From Erythrobacter sp. SDW2 (lineage in GTDB: Bacteria > Pseudomonadota > Alphaproteobacteria > Sphingomonadales > Sphingomonadaceae): a DNA stretch of 64,000 bases. Shown here piece after piece: positions 31,612 to 39,847 of this stretch. Location of the stretch: contig NZ_CP090370.1 in assembly GCF_021431965.1 (NCBI RefSeq), positions 1,550,001 through 1,614,000 on the forward strand, written 5' to 3'. A model generated the notes under the pieces. The model saw nothing but the letters and a program-made list of their open reading frames with translations, had not been told where the DNA came from and did not search any database. How positions within the stretch are numbered: the stretch's first letter is position 1; each line of letters opens with the position of its first letter. The position numbers were made by a program, and so were the translations under genes.

Positions 31612-32664
31612 ATGAACGCACCCGCTAACATCACCACCACCCTCAAGGATTGGGAAACCGACCAGGAGGTCCGCTGGTGCCCGGGTTGCGGGGACTATGC
31701 GATCCTGAAGGCTGTGCAGCGCACCCTGCCGGCGCTGGGCGCGGACCCCAAGAACACGGTGTTCATCAGCGGCATCGGCTGTTCCAGCCGCTTCCCGTAT
31801 TACGTCGAGAGCTACGGCTTCCACACCATCCACGGCCGCGCGCCGGCGGTGGCGACGGGGGTGAAGCTGGCCAATCCGGACTTGGACGTCTGGATCGTCA
31901 CCGGTGACGGCGACGGGATGAGCATCGGCGGCAACCACACCATGCATATCCTGCGGCGCAACCTGAACTGCCAGATCCTGCTGTTCAACAACGAGATCTA
32001 CGGCCTAACCAAGGGCCAGGCCTCGCCGACCAGCCGCCTCGGCACGCGTTCGCCCACGACGCCCGCGGGCAGCTACGACCGCCCCGCCAAGGCTTGCGCC
32101 TTCGCCATCGGCGCGGGTGCGCGCTTTGTCGCGCGCGGTTTCGACGTGTCGAAGAAGCTGCCCGAAGTGCTCGAGGCCGCCTATCGCCACAAGGGCGCGG
32201 CTTTCGTCGAAATCTTCCAGAACTGCATCGTCTACAACAAGGACGTGTTCGACGGCTTCGCCGCGCCCAAGGGGGCGGAGGATCACCAGCTGTGGCTGGA
32301 AGACGGCCAGCCGATGCTGTTCGCCAACGGGACCAAGGGTATCACGCTCGATCACAACACCCTGCAACTGGCGATCGTCGATGTGGTCGCCAAAGAAGAC
32401 GGAACACCCGACTGGGAAGCGGCGGGCGTGATCGTCCACAACGTCAAGAACCGCTCGATCGCGCATATGCTGGTCGAAATCCCGTTCCCCGAATTCCCCA
32501 AGGCGCTCGGCGTCCTCTACGACGATCCGCGCCCGAGCTTCGAAGGTGAAGTGATGGAGGAAAAGGCGCGGATGAGCGAAGGCAAGGAACCCAACCTCGC
32601 CGCGCTGCTCGGCAAGGGCCAGAGCTGGACCGTTGCCGACGACGAGGGGCATCCGGCGGAGTAG
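31612..32664 (+). CDS. korB: 2-oxoacid:ferredoxin oxidoreductase subunit beta
   Basis: A protein of 350 residues that binds thiamine diphosphate and an iron-sulfur cluster. Motifs are RWCPGCGDYAILKAVQ (first cluster Cys pair), SGIGCSSRFPYY, and the ThDP site VTGDGDGMSIGGNH followed by ILLFNNEIYGLTKGQ. A further Cys lies in FQNCIVYNKDVF. It forms the active enzyme with KorA. Placed after an inverted repeat pair, its translation probably starts independently of korA. Confidence 0.95.
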   Translation: MNAPANITTTLKDWETDQEVRWCPGCGDYAILKAVQRTLPALGADPKNTVFISGIGCSSRFPYYVESYGFHTIHGRAPAVATGVKLANPDLDVWIVTGDGDGMSIGGNHTMHILRRNLNCQILLFNNEIYGLTKGQASPTSRLGTRSPTTPAGSYDRPAKACAFAIGAGARFVARGFDVSKKLPEVLEAAYRHKGAAFVEIFQNCIVYNKDVFDGFAAPKGAEDHQLWLEDGQPMLFANGTKGITLDHNTLQLAIVDVVAKEDGTPDWEAAGVIVHNVKNRSIAHMLVEIPFPEFPKALGVLYDDPRPSFEGEVMEEKARMSEGKEPNLAALLGKGQSWTVADDEGHPAE

Positions 32665-32674
32665 GTTTTGTTTT

Positions 32675-32702
32675 TCGCGCACTAAGGCACTAAGACACCA
32701 AA
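32675..32702 (-). repeat. Left flank of the GxxExxY cassette (8-bp unit repeat)
   Basis: GCACTAAGGCACTAAG followed by ACACCAAA, directly abutting the ATG of the GxxExxY gene. It is the inverted partner of 33118-33152. Confidence 0.9.
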
Positions 32703-33113
32703 ATGTCGCGCGATGATCAGCTCGAACACTTTGCCCGCGAAGTAGTCGATTGCGGCTTTCAATTGCATCGGGATATTGGCCCGAGATTGCTTGAGAGCGT
32801 TTATGAAGTGCTTCTGTTTCGACTACTGGAAGGTCGAGGATTGCGCATCGCCCGCCAGGTGCCGATTGCCATTTCCTATCAAGGCGTTGTCATAGACAAC
32901 GCATTCAAGGCCGATTTGCTAGTCGAAGACCGACTCCTGATCGAATTGAAATCGACCGAGAAACATGAACCCGTGCATGCAAAGCAGGTGACGACTTACT
33001 TGCGGCTCATGAAGCTTCCGCTGGGCCTGCTGATCAACTTCGGCATGCCTACTTTCAAGGAAGGTATTCGCCGCATCGCCAATGACTATCACAGCGGTTG
33101 GACCCATGAATGA
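32703..33113 (+). CDS. GxxExxY-family protein (PD-(D/E)XK nuclease-like)
   Basis: A protein of 136 residues. The family name motif is visible as GPRLLESVYEV (about 26-36), followed by RIARQVPIAISYQG, and the candidate catalytic core FKADLLVEDRLLIELKS (Asp, then Glu-x-Lys). It ends LGLLINFGMPTFKEGIRRI. Members are uncharacterised; the Asp...Glu-x-Lys core suggests the restriction-endonuclease fold. GC is lower than in korB. The ATG touches the left inverted repeat and the stop lies 4 bp from the right one, so the gene fills the interval exactly. There is no usable Shine-Dalgarno apart from the repeat sequence. Confidence 0.88.
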   Translation: MSRDDQLEHFAREVVDCGFQLHRDIGPRLLESVYEVLLFRLLEGRGLRIARQVPIAISYQGVVIDNAFKADLLVEDRLLIELKSTEKHEPVHAKQVTTYLRLMKLPLGLLINFGMPTFKEGIRRIANDYHSGWTHE

Positions 33114-33117
33114 CCCC

Positions 33118-33152
33118 CTTTGTGCCTTAGTGCCTTAGTGCCTTAGTGCGAG
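33118..33152 (+). repeat. Right flank of the GxxExxY cassette (three TGCCTTAG units)
   Basis: Three tandem TGCCTTAG units followed by TGCGA. Its reverse complement matches the left flank, which has two units and one variant. The copy number difference suggests unit slippage or recombination. Confidence 0.9.
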
Positions 33153-33159
33153 AAACCTG

Positions 33160-34122
33160 ATGGACAATCTCACCCACTCGCTTGTCGGCGCGCTGATCGG
33201 GCAGGCGGGGCTCAAGCGAAAGACGGGGCTGGCCATGCCCGCGCTGATCATCGGGGCGAACCTGCCCGATGTCGATGCGGCGTGTTTCTTCTGGCTGGAG
33301 GGGGTGGAGCATCTCGGCTTCCGCCGCGGGATCACCCACGGCCCGCCCGCGCTGGTGCTGTTGCCGCTGATCCTGGCCGGGCTGCTCTATGGCTTCGACC
33401 GCTGGCAGGCCAGGCGCGGAAAGCGGCCGGAGGGGCGGCTGCCGGTCAGCTTTAAATGGCTGTTCCTGCTGAGCTTCATCGGCTGCCTGACCCACCCCGC
33501 GCTCGACTGGCTCAATGTCTACGGCATCCGCCTGCTGGAGCCATTCTCGAGCCGGTGGTTCTACGGCGATACGCTGTTCATCATCGACGTGTGGCTGTGG
33601 GCGCTGATGGGCTTCGCCGTGTGGTTCTCGCTGCGGCGCGAGAAGCTAGGCGGGGAATGGATGCGGCCTGCGCGTTTGGCGATAGTGGTGGCATTGGGGT
33701 ATATTGGGCTGAATGGGGCGATTAGCACCAATGCCGCCAGAACTGAAAGTATCGGAGATTGGCAAGACGTTGGAGCTGAAGTCATCAGCAGCCCCGTGCC
33801 CCTCGTCTTCTGGCAGAGAGAGGTAATTTGGGGGGCGCCTGGCTACGGCTACGCAACGAAATTGTATTCGCCCATAAGCGGCTCGTCCGACGAGCGCTAC
33901 ATTCGGAATTCGTGCTTCCTTCAAAACTGGGACATTCAGGATGCGATGGAATCAAACTCGGAACTCAAAGCATATGTGTATTGGACACGTACACCGGTTT
34001 TTGAACAGGCACATGACGGATCGCTCGTCCTACGCGATGCGCGCTTCTACGATCCGCTAGCACGGGACCGCTTCTCGCTCGCGCTGCCCGATGTTCAGTG
34101 CGAGGAACTTCCTAAGCCTTAG
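33160..34122 (+). CDS. YdjM/DUF457-like membrane protein (metal-dependent hydrolase annotation family)
   Basis: A protein of 320 residues. The N-terminus has the family's His and Asp motifs, MDNLTHSLVGALIGQ, ANLPDVDAACFF and FRRGITHGPPAL, and four to five membrane helices follow (about 60-80, 105-125, 150-170 and 182-200). THPALDWLNVYGIRLLEPFS is also conserved. Relatives are inner-membrane proteins sometimes called metal-dependent hydrolases, but activity is unproven. The C-terminal 140 residues (nucleotides about 33690-34122) have clearly lower GC and different codon use, as if that half had another origin. The start lies 7 bp after the right repeat of the GxxExxY cassette. Confidence 0.82.
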   Translation: MDNLTHSLVGALIGQAGLKRKTGLAMPALIIGANLPDVDAACFFWLEGVEHLGFRRGITHGPPALVLLPLILAGLLYGFDRWQARRGKRPEGRLPVSFKWLFLLSFIGCLTHPALDWLNVYGIRLLEPFSSRWFYGDTLFIIDVWLWALMGFAVWFSLRREKLGGEWMRPARLAIVVALGYIGLNGAISTNAARTESIGDWQDVGAEVISSPVPLVFWQREVIWGAPGYGYATKLYSPISGSSDERYIRNSCFLQNWDIQDAMESNSELKAYVYWTRTPVFEQAHDGSLVLRDARFYDPLARDRFSLALPDVQCEELPKP

Positions 34123-34137
34123 GTCCACTTGCGCTTC

Positions 34138-34177
34138 GTTCCCCCCTCCTCTTTAGAGGAGGGGCCGGGGTGGTGGC
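34138..34177 (-). repeat. Palindromic repeat, CTCCTCT family, left copy before phr
   Basis: CCCCTCCTCTTTAGAGGAGG then GGCCGGGGTGGTGG, in the orientation of copy B near recN. It is paired with an inverted, interrupted copy at 34208-34278 and holds no gene. Confidence 0.88.
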
Positions 34178-34207
34178 GCGGCGCGGCAGCGGCGCGCTCT
34201 GCCCTTA

Positions 34208-34278
34208 GCACCACCCCACTGCGACTAGGCAGCAAGCTGCCAAGTCTCGTTGCCCCTCCTCTGAAGAGGAGGGGGAGA
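34208..34278 (+). repeat. Palindromic repeat, CTCCTCT family, interrupted right copy before phr
   Basis: The head GCACCACCCCA and the hairpin CCCCTCCTCTGAAGAGG are separated by about 33 bp that contain their own hairpin, GGCAGCAAGCTGCC. The end of the unit (GGGGGAGAGG) supplies the only Shine-Dalgarno-like sequence for phr. Confidence 0.85.
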
Positions 34279-34285
34279 GGAACGA

Positions 34286-35662
34286 ATGAGCAAACCCCAG
34301 ATCGTATGGCTGCGGCGCGATTTGCGCATGGCGGACAACCCTGCGCTGCATCATGCCGCCCAGGCCGGGCCGGTGGTGGCGGTCTATGTGCTCGATGACG
34401 AGCGGGCCAAGGGGCATGCCTATGGCGGGGCCAGCCGCTGGTGGCTGCACCATTCGCTGGAGAGCCTCGGCAAGAGTTTCGGCAAGCGCAACGCGCGGAT
34501 CATCCTTCGGCGCGGCGATGCGGTGGAGGAACTGTGCAGACTCGCGCAGGAGGTCGGGGCGGATACCGTCCATGCCAACCGCCACTACGAACCCTGGTGG
34601 CGCAAGGCGCAGAGCGAGCTGAAGGAGCGGCTCGATCTCCAGCTCTACGATGGCAACTACCTGCTCCCGCCCGGTGCGGTGACGACGGGGTCGGGCACAC
34701 CCTACAAGATCTACACCCCCTTCTCGAAGGCGACGCTCGAGCAACTCCCGCCGCGCGACGAACTGCCGGAGCCGGAGACGCTCTCCTCGCCCGACACCTG
34801 GCCCGCCAGCGATGCGCTGGAGGACTGGCACCTGCTTCCGACCAAGCCTGATTGGGCCGGCGGCATGCGCGATTTCTGGACCGTTGGCGAGGACGCGGCG
34901 CACGAACGGCTCGCATGGTGGACTGACCGCGTGGAGGTCTATGACGAGGGCCGCAATTTCCCCTCGGTCGACGAGACGAGCCAGCTTTCGCCCCACCTTC
35001 ATTTCGGTGAAATCAGCCCGGTGCAGGTGTGGCACGCACTGAAGGACCGCCGCTCAGCGGGGTGGAAAACGTTCGAGAAAGAGCTGATCTGGCGCGACTA
35101 TGCCCAGAACGCGATCTGCCAGTTCCCGGCCTATGCCACGCAGAGCTACCGCGACGAGTTCGATCGGATCGAATGGCGAGATCACACCGATGAGGCGGCG
35201 GCCGACCTCGAGGCCTGGCAACAAGGCCTTACCGGCTATCCCATCGTCGATGCCGGGATGCGCCAGCTGTGGCAGACCGGCTGGATGCACAACCGCGTCC
35301 GCATGATCGCGGCAAGCTTCCTCATCAAGCACCTGCTGATCGACTGGCGCGTGGGCGAGCAGTGGTTCTGGGACACGCTGGTCGATGCCGATTATGCCAG
35401 CAACGCCTGCAACTGGCAGTGGGTTGCCGGCAGCGGGGTGGACAGCAACATGTTCGTCCGCATCATGGCTCCGCTCACGCAAAGCGAGAAGTTCGACGCG
35501 GCAGGTTATATCCGCGAGTATGTGCCCGAGCTGAAGCACCTGCCCGACAGCGAAATCCACGATCCGGCCGATGGCCGCCGCGGGCGCTATCCCGACAAGA
35601 TCGTCGGCCATAAGGAAGGCCGCGAGCGCGCGCTGGCGGCCTACAAGGCGGCTAAGAGCTGA
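34286..35662 (+). CDS. phr: Deoxyribodipyrimidine photolyase
   Basis: A protein of 458 residues that repairs UV-induced pyrimidine dimers with light. The N-terminal antenna domain begins PQIVWLRRDLRMADNPALHHA. The C-terminal FAD domain has SQLSPHLHFGEISPVQVWHA, WRDYAQNAICQFP, GYPIVDAGMRQLWQTGWMHN and NRVRMIAASFLIKHLLIDW. It ends ACNWQWVAGSGVDSNMFVRI plus GRRGRYPDKIVGHKEGRERA. The WRDY and full Trp-rich region fit a class I CPD photolyase. Its ribosome-binding site lies in the palindromic repeat just upstream. The 3' end overlaps the next minus-strand gene by 11 bp. Confidence 0.95.
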   Translation: MSKPQIVWLRRDLRMADNPALHHAAQAGPVVAVYVLDDERAKGHAYGGASRWWLHHSLESLGKSFGKRNARIILRRGDAVEELCRLAQEVGADTVHANRHYEPWWRKAQSELKERLDLQLYDGNYLLPPGAVTTGSGTPYKIYTPFSKATLEQLPPRDELPEPETLSSPDTWPASDALEDWHLLPTKPDWAGGMRDFWTVGEDAAHERLAWWTDRVEVYDEGRNFPSVDETSQLSPHLHFGEISPVQVWHALKDRRSAGWKTFEKELIWRDYAQNAICQFPAYATQSYRDEFDRIEWRDHTDEAAADLEAWQQGLTGYPIVDAGMRQLWQTGWMHNRVRMIAASFLIKHLLIDWRVGEQWFWDTLVDADYASNACNWQWVAGSGVDSNMFVRIMAPLTQSEKFDAAGYIREYVPELKHLPDSEIHDPADGRRGRYPDKIVGHKEGRERALAAYKAAKS

Positions 35663-36065
35663 GACGCGCGGCGAGCAGCCGGTCTGCCAGCAGCTTCGCC
35701 ACTATCGGCAGCGCCACCGCGCAGACCACCATCCACACCGGATGCGGGAACATCTGCGTGGTGTACATCCCGCCAAGGACGAGAAACCCGGCCACGATCC
35801 AGCCCGGCTTGATCGAACGTGACAGCCAAGCCGCCACGGCGCAGCCTGCCAGCGCACCGAGGAACCACGCCGCCACCACGGCGATTTTCGCGCCGAGGGG
35901 AATAACGTCCATCAACCGCGCCTGATCCGCAGGGTTGGTTACATCGAGCCCCCCGGGCGGCGGGAAGATCGTGTGGCCCGTCATTTCGACGATTCCCACC
36001 GTCGCGATTGCCGCCACCAGCCCGGCCAGCGTCGCGAGCACAGCTCTTACAATCGGAACTTGCAT
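35652..36065 (-). CDS. Small integral membrane protein of unknown function
   Basis: A protein of 137 residues with four predicted membrane helices (about 5-27, 55-80, 86-104 and 108-130) and a short periplasmic or cytoplasmic loop (TGHTIFPPPGGLDVTNPADQ). The loop with PPPG and the first helix pattern is seen in conserved hypothetical proteins of alphaproteobacteria. I cannot assign a function. The ATG at 36065 is preceded by GGGAGCGAGGG on the coding strand. It converges on phr with an 11-bp overlap and diverges from the cyclopropane synthase gene. Confidence 0.75.
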   Translation of the reverse strand: MQVPIVRAVLATLAGLVAAIATVGIVEMTGHTIFPPPGGLDVTNPADQARLMDVIPLGAKIAVVAAWFLGALAGCAVAAWLSRSIKPGWIVAGFLVLGGMYTTQMFPHPVWMVVCAVALPIVAKLLADRLLAARLSS

Positions 36066-36168
36066 ATCCCTCGCTCCCTTGAGACGAGTGTATCAAACTC
36101 GGGACAGCGGGCCAAATCCCATCCGCTCCGGCTTGCCCGCGCGCCCTTGGCGAGTCATAGCGAGCGGC

Positions 36169-37416
36169 ATGAACGCTGAAAGCGGCACGCGCGGGACGGG
36201 TTTGCTGGAGGGAGCGGCGCGGTTTGAAAGCGCGCCGGGCCTGCTGGCACGGATGCTTGCGCCCGGTTTCGGCAAGGTCCTCGACCAGATCGACCGCGGA
36301 TTGGCGCAGGGCTCGATCACCGGGCATCTGCCTGACGGGACGACGCGGCTGCTCGGTGGGCGCGCCCCCGGCTTCGATGCGGTGATCCACCTGCACAGCT
36401 GGCGCGCGCTGGTAAGGCTCGCGACCAATGGCTCGGTCGGCTGGTACCAGGCGTGGGAAGCGGGCGAATGGGACAGTCCCGATCTGATCAAGGTCTTCGC
36501 GGTGTTCGGCCAGAACGCGCAGTCGCTCGGCAGCGCGGGGCGGGCCAAGAGCCTGTGGCGGCTGGCGCTCAAGCAGGCGCACTGGCTCAACCGGAACACG
36601 AAGGCCGGGTCGGAGCGCAATATCCAGGCGCATTACGATCTCGGCAACGATTTCTACGCCGCGTGGCTGGGCGAGACGATGACCTATTCCAGCGCGCTGT
36701 TCGAGCGTCCGGATATGGGTCTCGACGCGGCGCAGCGGGCCAAGATCGCCGCCTTGCTCGACCGGACGGGGATCGGTGAAGGGCAAAGTCTGCTGGAGAT
36801 CGGCTGCGGCTGGGGCACGCTGGCGCTGGCAGCGGCAGAGCGCGGCGCGCGGGTCGATGCGATCAGCTTGTCGGACGAGCAACTCGCCTTCGCGCGGCAG
36901 CAGGCGGGCGAGCAGGTGCAGTTCCTCAAGCAGGACTATCGCGACACCTCTGGTCAGTTCGATGCGGTTGCCAGCTGCGAAATGGTCGAGGCGCTGGGCC
37001 GCGAATATTGGCCGACTTTCATGGACTGTGTTGCGCGCAATCTGAAGCCGGGGGGCAAGGCGGCGATCCAGTATATCTCGATGCGCGACGAGACCTTCGA
37101 TGCCTATGCCGCCAGTGCCGATTTCATCCAGGCCTATATCTTCCCCGGCGGGCTGCTGATCCGCACCAGCGAATTCCGCCGCCTGGCCGAAGAGCGCGGA
37201 CTGCAGTGGCGCGACCAGGCCGATTTGGGGCTCGACTATGCCGAAACGCTCAAGGCCTGGCGCGAGAATTTCGACAGGGCGGCGCAGCGAGGCTCCTTGC
37301 CGCATGGCTTCGACGAACGGTTCCAGCGGCTGTGGCGGTTCTACCTGCAATATTGCGAGGGCGGCTTTCGCAGCGGCAGCATAGACGTGCACCAGGTGAC
37401 GCTGGTCAAACAATAA
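36169..37416 (+). CDS. Cyclopropane-fatty-acyl-phospholipid synthase family protein
   Basis: A protein of 415 residues that adds a methylene from S-adenosylmethionine across double bonds of membrane lipids, giving cyclopropane or related products. Motifs are ERNIQAHYDLGNDFYAAWLG, TYSSALFERPD, the SAM site LLEIGCGWGTLAL, EMVEALGREYWPTFM and the C-terminal RFYLQYCEGGFRSGSID. The N-terminal 100 residues form the usual accessory domain. The ATG at 36169 is chosen because upstream codons show no similarity and the region is intergenic. A serine hydrolase gene follows after 23 bp. Confidence 0.9.
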   Translation: MNAESGTRGTGLLEGAARFESAPGLLARMLAPGFGKVLDQIDRGLAQGSITGHLPDGTTRLLGGRAPGFDAVIHLHSWRALVRLATNGSVGWYQAWEAGEWDSPDLIKVFAVFGQNAQSLGSAGRAKSLWRLALKQAHWLNRNTKAGSERNIQAHYDLGNDFYAAWLGETMTYSSALFERPDMGLDAAQRAKIAALLDRTGIGEGQSLLEIGCGWGTLALAAAERGARVDAISLSDEQLAFARQQAGEQVQFLKQDYRDTSGQFDAVASCEMVEALGREYWPTFMDCVARNLKPGGKAAIQYISMRDETFDAYAASADFIQAYIFPGGLLIRTSEFRRLAEERGLQWRDQADLGLDYAETLKAWRENFDRAAQRGSLPHGFDERFQRLWRFYLQYCEGGFRSGSIDVHQVTLVKQ

Positions 37417-37439
37417 CGGGACTTGGAGGGGGACAGCTG

Positions 37440-38663
37440 ATGAAGAAATGGATTCTGGGCGGGATTGCCGCTGTCGCGGTCGCGGCGGGCGTCGGCTTCG
37501 CCACGCTCGACCAGGACCAGCGCGATCTGCTGGCCAACCTGCCGACCGATCGCAATGTGCTGTTCTGGTCGGTCGAGCAGCGCGACGCCGCCTTCCGCGC
37601 GATGGACGCGCTGCCGGTGCTGGCCAGGACCAACACCATCGCCGCGGGCGGCAATGCCTATCCACTGCCCGATGGTCTCCCCCTGCAGATCGATACCGAT
37701 GTCGATGCCTATATGAAGGCGCAGCGCACCTCTGCGCTGATCGTCGTGCTCGATGGCAAGGTGGTGCTGGAGAAATACGGCCTCGGCTTCACCCCGGAAG
37801 GCAAGTGGACCAGCTTCTCCGTCGCCAAGAGCCTGACCTCGACGCTGGTCGGCGCGGCGATCCAGGACGGCGCGATCGACAGCATCGATGACCCCGTGAC
37901 CAAATATATCGAGGGCCTCAAGGGCTCGGCCTATGACGACGTTTCGGTGGGGCAGCTGCTCACCATGACCTCGGGCGTGAAATGGAACGAGGATTACACC
38001 GATCCCAAGTCCGACGTGGCACTGTTCAACGAGCACGAGGCCGAGGACGGGCTCGATGTCACCGTCAGCTATATGCGCAAACTACCGCGCGAGGCCCCGG
38101 CAGGCGAGAAGTGGGTGTACAAGACGGGCGAGACCAACCTGATCGGCGTCCTCGTCAGCGAGGCCACCGGCAAGACGCTGGCGGAATATCTGTCGGAGAA
38201 AGTCTGGAAGCCCTTCGGCATGCAGCAGGATGCGACCTGGCTGCTCGGTTCGACCGGACACGAGATTGCCGGCTGCTGCATCCAGGCGGCGACCCGCGAC
38301 ATGGCACGGTTCGGGCTGTTCGTGATGGGCGGCGGCATGGCGGGCGGCAAGCAGGTCGTGCCCGATGGCTGGTTCGCCGCGGCGACGGCAAAGCAGGCCG
38401 ATATCGGCGCGCCGGGCAAGGGCTACGGCTACCAGTGGTGGACCTATGACAGCGGCGCCTTTGCCGCGCAGGGCATCTTCGGCCAGGGCATATTTATCGA
38501 CCCGGCACGCAAGCTGGTGATCGCCTCGAACTCGAACTGGCCGACAGCGACCGATCCCGATGGGGTGGGGGCGCAGCGCGAGGAATTCTACCGCGCGGTG
38601 CAAGCGGCGGTCGACAAGCGTGGACCACCGATCATGGATGAGGGCAGGGCGGCAACCAACTAG
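37440..38663 (+). CDS. Beta-lactamase-fold serine hydrolase (class C/NylB-like)
   Basis: A protein of 407 residues with an N-terminal signal anchor (MKKWILGGIAAVAVAAGVGF). The nucleophile motif is SVAK in WTSFSVAKSLTSTLVG. The Tyr motif region is YKTGETNLIG, and GYGYQWWTYD and IFGQGIFIDP lie near the third motif. The stretches LTMTSGVKWNEDYTD and EIAGCCIQAATRDMARFG match the 6-aminohexanoate-dimer hydrolase/EstB-like branch rather than true class C beta-lactamases. It is probably a periplasmic esterase or amidase with unknown substrate. It is closely coupled to the upstream lipid gene. Confidence 0.87.
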   Translation: MKKWILGGIAAVAVAAGVGFATLDQDQRDLLANLPTDRNVLFWSVEQRDAAFRAMDALPVLARTNTIAAGGNAYPLPDGLPLQIDTDVDAYMKAQRTSALIVVLDGKVVLEKYGLGFTPEGKWTSFSVAKSLTSTLVGAAIQDGAIDSIDDPVTKYIEGLKGSAYDDVSVGQLLTMTSGVKWNEDYTDPKSDVALFNEHEAEDGLDVTVSYMRKLPREAPAGEKWVYKTGETNLIGVLVSEATGKTLAEYLSEKVWKPFGMQQDATWLLGSTGHEIAGCCIQAATRDMARFGLFVMGGGMAGGKQVVPDGWFAAATAKQADIGAPGKGYGYQWWTYDSGAFAAQGIFGQGIFIDPARKLVIASNSNWPTATDPDGVGAQREEFYRAVQAAVDKRGPPIMDEGRAATN

Positions 38664-38678
38664 ATCGCCAATGCCGCC

Positions 38679-39032
38679 TCACATCAGCGGGCGGTAATGC
38701 ATCCCGCCGCGACCCGAATAACGGGTCAGGATATCGTCATGCACGATGGGGCTGAGCAGGTCGGCGAAAGCGCAGCCGACGATGCAGTTGTCCCACCACA
38801 CCACATGGGCCATCTGCGATTCGAGACCGGGCAGGGTGAGCCACACCACCTGGCCTTCGTGCATGCGGTTGATGGCGGCGGCGCTGAAGCCGGAAATCGA
38901 CAGGTCGTGGACCACCGTCTGGAACCGACGGCCACCCGAGGCGCGCATTTGCGCCGGGATCGAGAGCTTGGTGCGCGGCGCGCAGCGATCTTCCTGCGCG
39001 GCGAGGCTATAGCGATCTTCGGTTGCGTACAT
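38679..39032 (-). CDS. PilZ-domain protein
   Basis: A small protein of about 117 residues that is almost entirely one PilZ domain. The c-di-GMP motifs are RCAPRTKLSI (R-x3-R pattern) and HDLSISGFSAAAI (D-x-S-x-x-G). Single PilZ domains act as c-di-GMP receptors that modulate motility, cellulose or other outputs through a partner. The start is uncertain: ATGs at 39032, 39041 and 39065 are in frame, and 39032 gives MYATEDRYSLAAQEDR. It runs convergent with the serine hydrolase gene. Confidence 0.82.
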   Translation of the reverse strand: MYATEDRYSLAAQEDRCAPRTKLSIPAQMRASGGRRFQTVVHDLSISGFSAAAINRMHEGQVVWLTLPGLESQMAHVVWWDNCIVGCAFADLLSPIVHDDILTRYSGRGGMHYRPLM

Positions 39033-39132
39033 GGCGATCATTCTCGTTCTTGCCGCACGCATCATCGCGCGCGGTAGGGGGAGAATGGGCCGAAGAATTT
39101 ACCTGCAGGTAATAATCGAGAGTTAAGCGATA

Positions 39133-39846
39133 TTAACCAAGCCGCACGCGATGGGCGGTTTCGAAGTCGTCCTGCAGCAATTTGACGATGCTTTCTGCGA
39201 CCTCATCGGCGGGTTTCACCGTCTGTGGATCCTCGCCCGGATAGGCCTTTGCGCGCATGGCTGTGCGGGTTGCGCCCGGGTCGACGATGGCGACGCGGAC
39301 ATTGCCGATCTTCTCGACTTCGGCAGCATAGCTTTCCAGCAAATTGTCGAACGCCGCCTTGCTCGAGCCATAGGCCGACCAATAGGCGCGCGGCGCGGCG
39401 CCCACGCTGCTGGTCAGGCCGATGACGCGTCCTGCCTCGGCGCGCTTGAGCATGGCATCGAAATTGGCCAGCAGCGCCTGGGTGGCGAGGACGTTGATGG
39501 TCAGCGCCTGGTTGAACTGCTTGGGTTCGATCTGGGTGACGGGGGTCAGGGTCGGCAGGTAGGCCGCGGAAATGACCAGGAAGTCGAGCGCATCCCACCG
39601 GCCCCTCAGCGCCGTCGCCAGGCGAGCGACGCCGTCGGCTTCGGTCAGGTCGACCGGCGCGATAGTGGACGTGCCGCCAGCGGCATGGATCGCATCCTCG
39701 ACCTCTTCCAGCCCCTTCACGTCGCGCGCGGTGAGCACGACATGTGCGCCCGCAGCGGCGAGCGCCCTGGCAGTGGCCGCACCGATCCCCTTGGACGCGC
39801 CGGTAACAAGGGCAAGCTTGCCCGCAAACGGTTTGGTTTCGGTCAT
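39133..39846 (-). CDS. SDR-family oxidoreductase
   Basis: A protein of 237 residues: Rossmann motif LVTGASKGIGAATARAL, VISAAYLPTLTPV in place of the usual NNAG, catalytic Ser in GLTSSVGAAPRAYWSAYGSSK with Tyr-x3-Lys, and DPGATRTAMRAKAYPGEDP. It is a classical SDR using NAD(P) with unknown substrate. It lies one base after the purF stop on the same strand and is likely co-transcribed with purF, an association seen in sphingomonads and probably not functional. Confidence 0.9.
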   Translation of the reverse strand: MTETKPFAGKLALVTGASKGIGAATARALAAAGAHVVLTARDVKGLEEVEDAIHAAGGTSTIAPVDLTEADGVARLATALRGRWDALDFLVISAAYLPTLTPVTQIEPKQFNQALTINVLATQALLANFDAMLKRAEAGRVIGLTSSVGAAPRAYWSAYGSSKAAFDNLLESYAAEVEKIGNVRVAIVDPGATRTAMRAKAYPGEDPQTVKPADEVAESIVKLLQDDFETAHRVRLG

Positions 39847-39847
39847 G

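Noticed and set aside
33118-33152. Tandem TGCCTTAG units as a CRISPR-like array
   Set aside because: Units are 8 bp with no spacers and occur only at the ends of the GxxExxY cassette.
35641-37665. A 674-codon minus-strand frame across the cyclopropane synthase region
   Set aside because: It overlaps two well-supported genes, has low-complexity composition, and matches no family.
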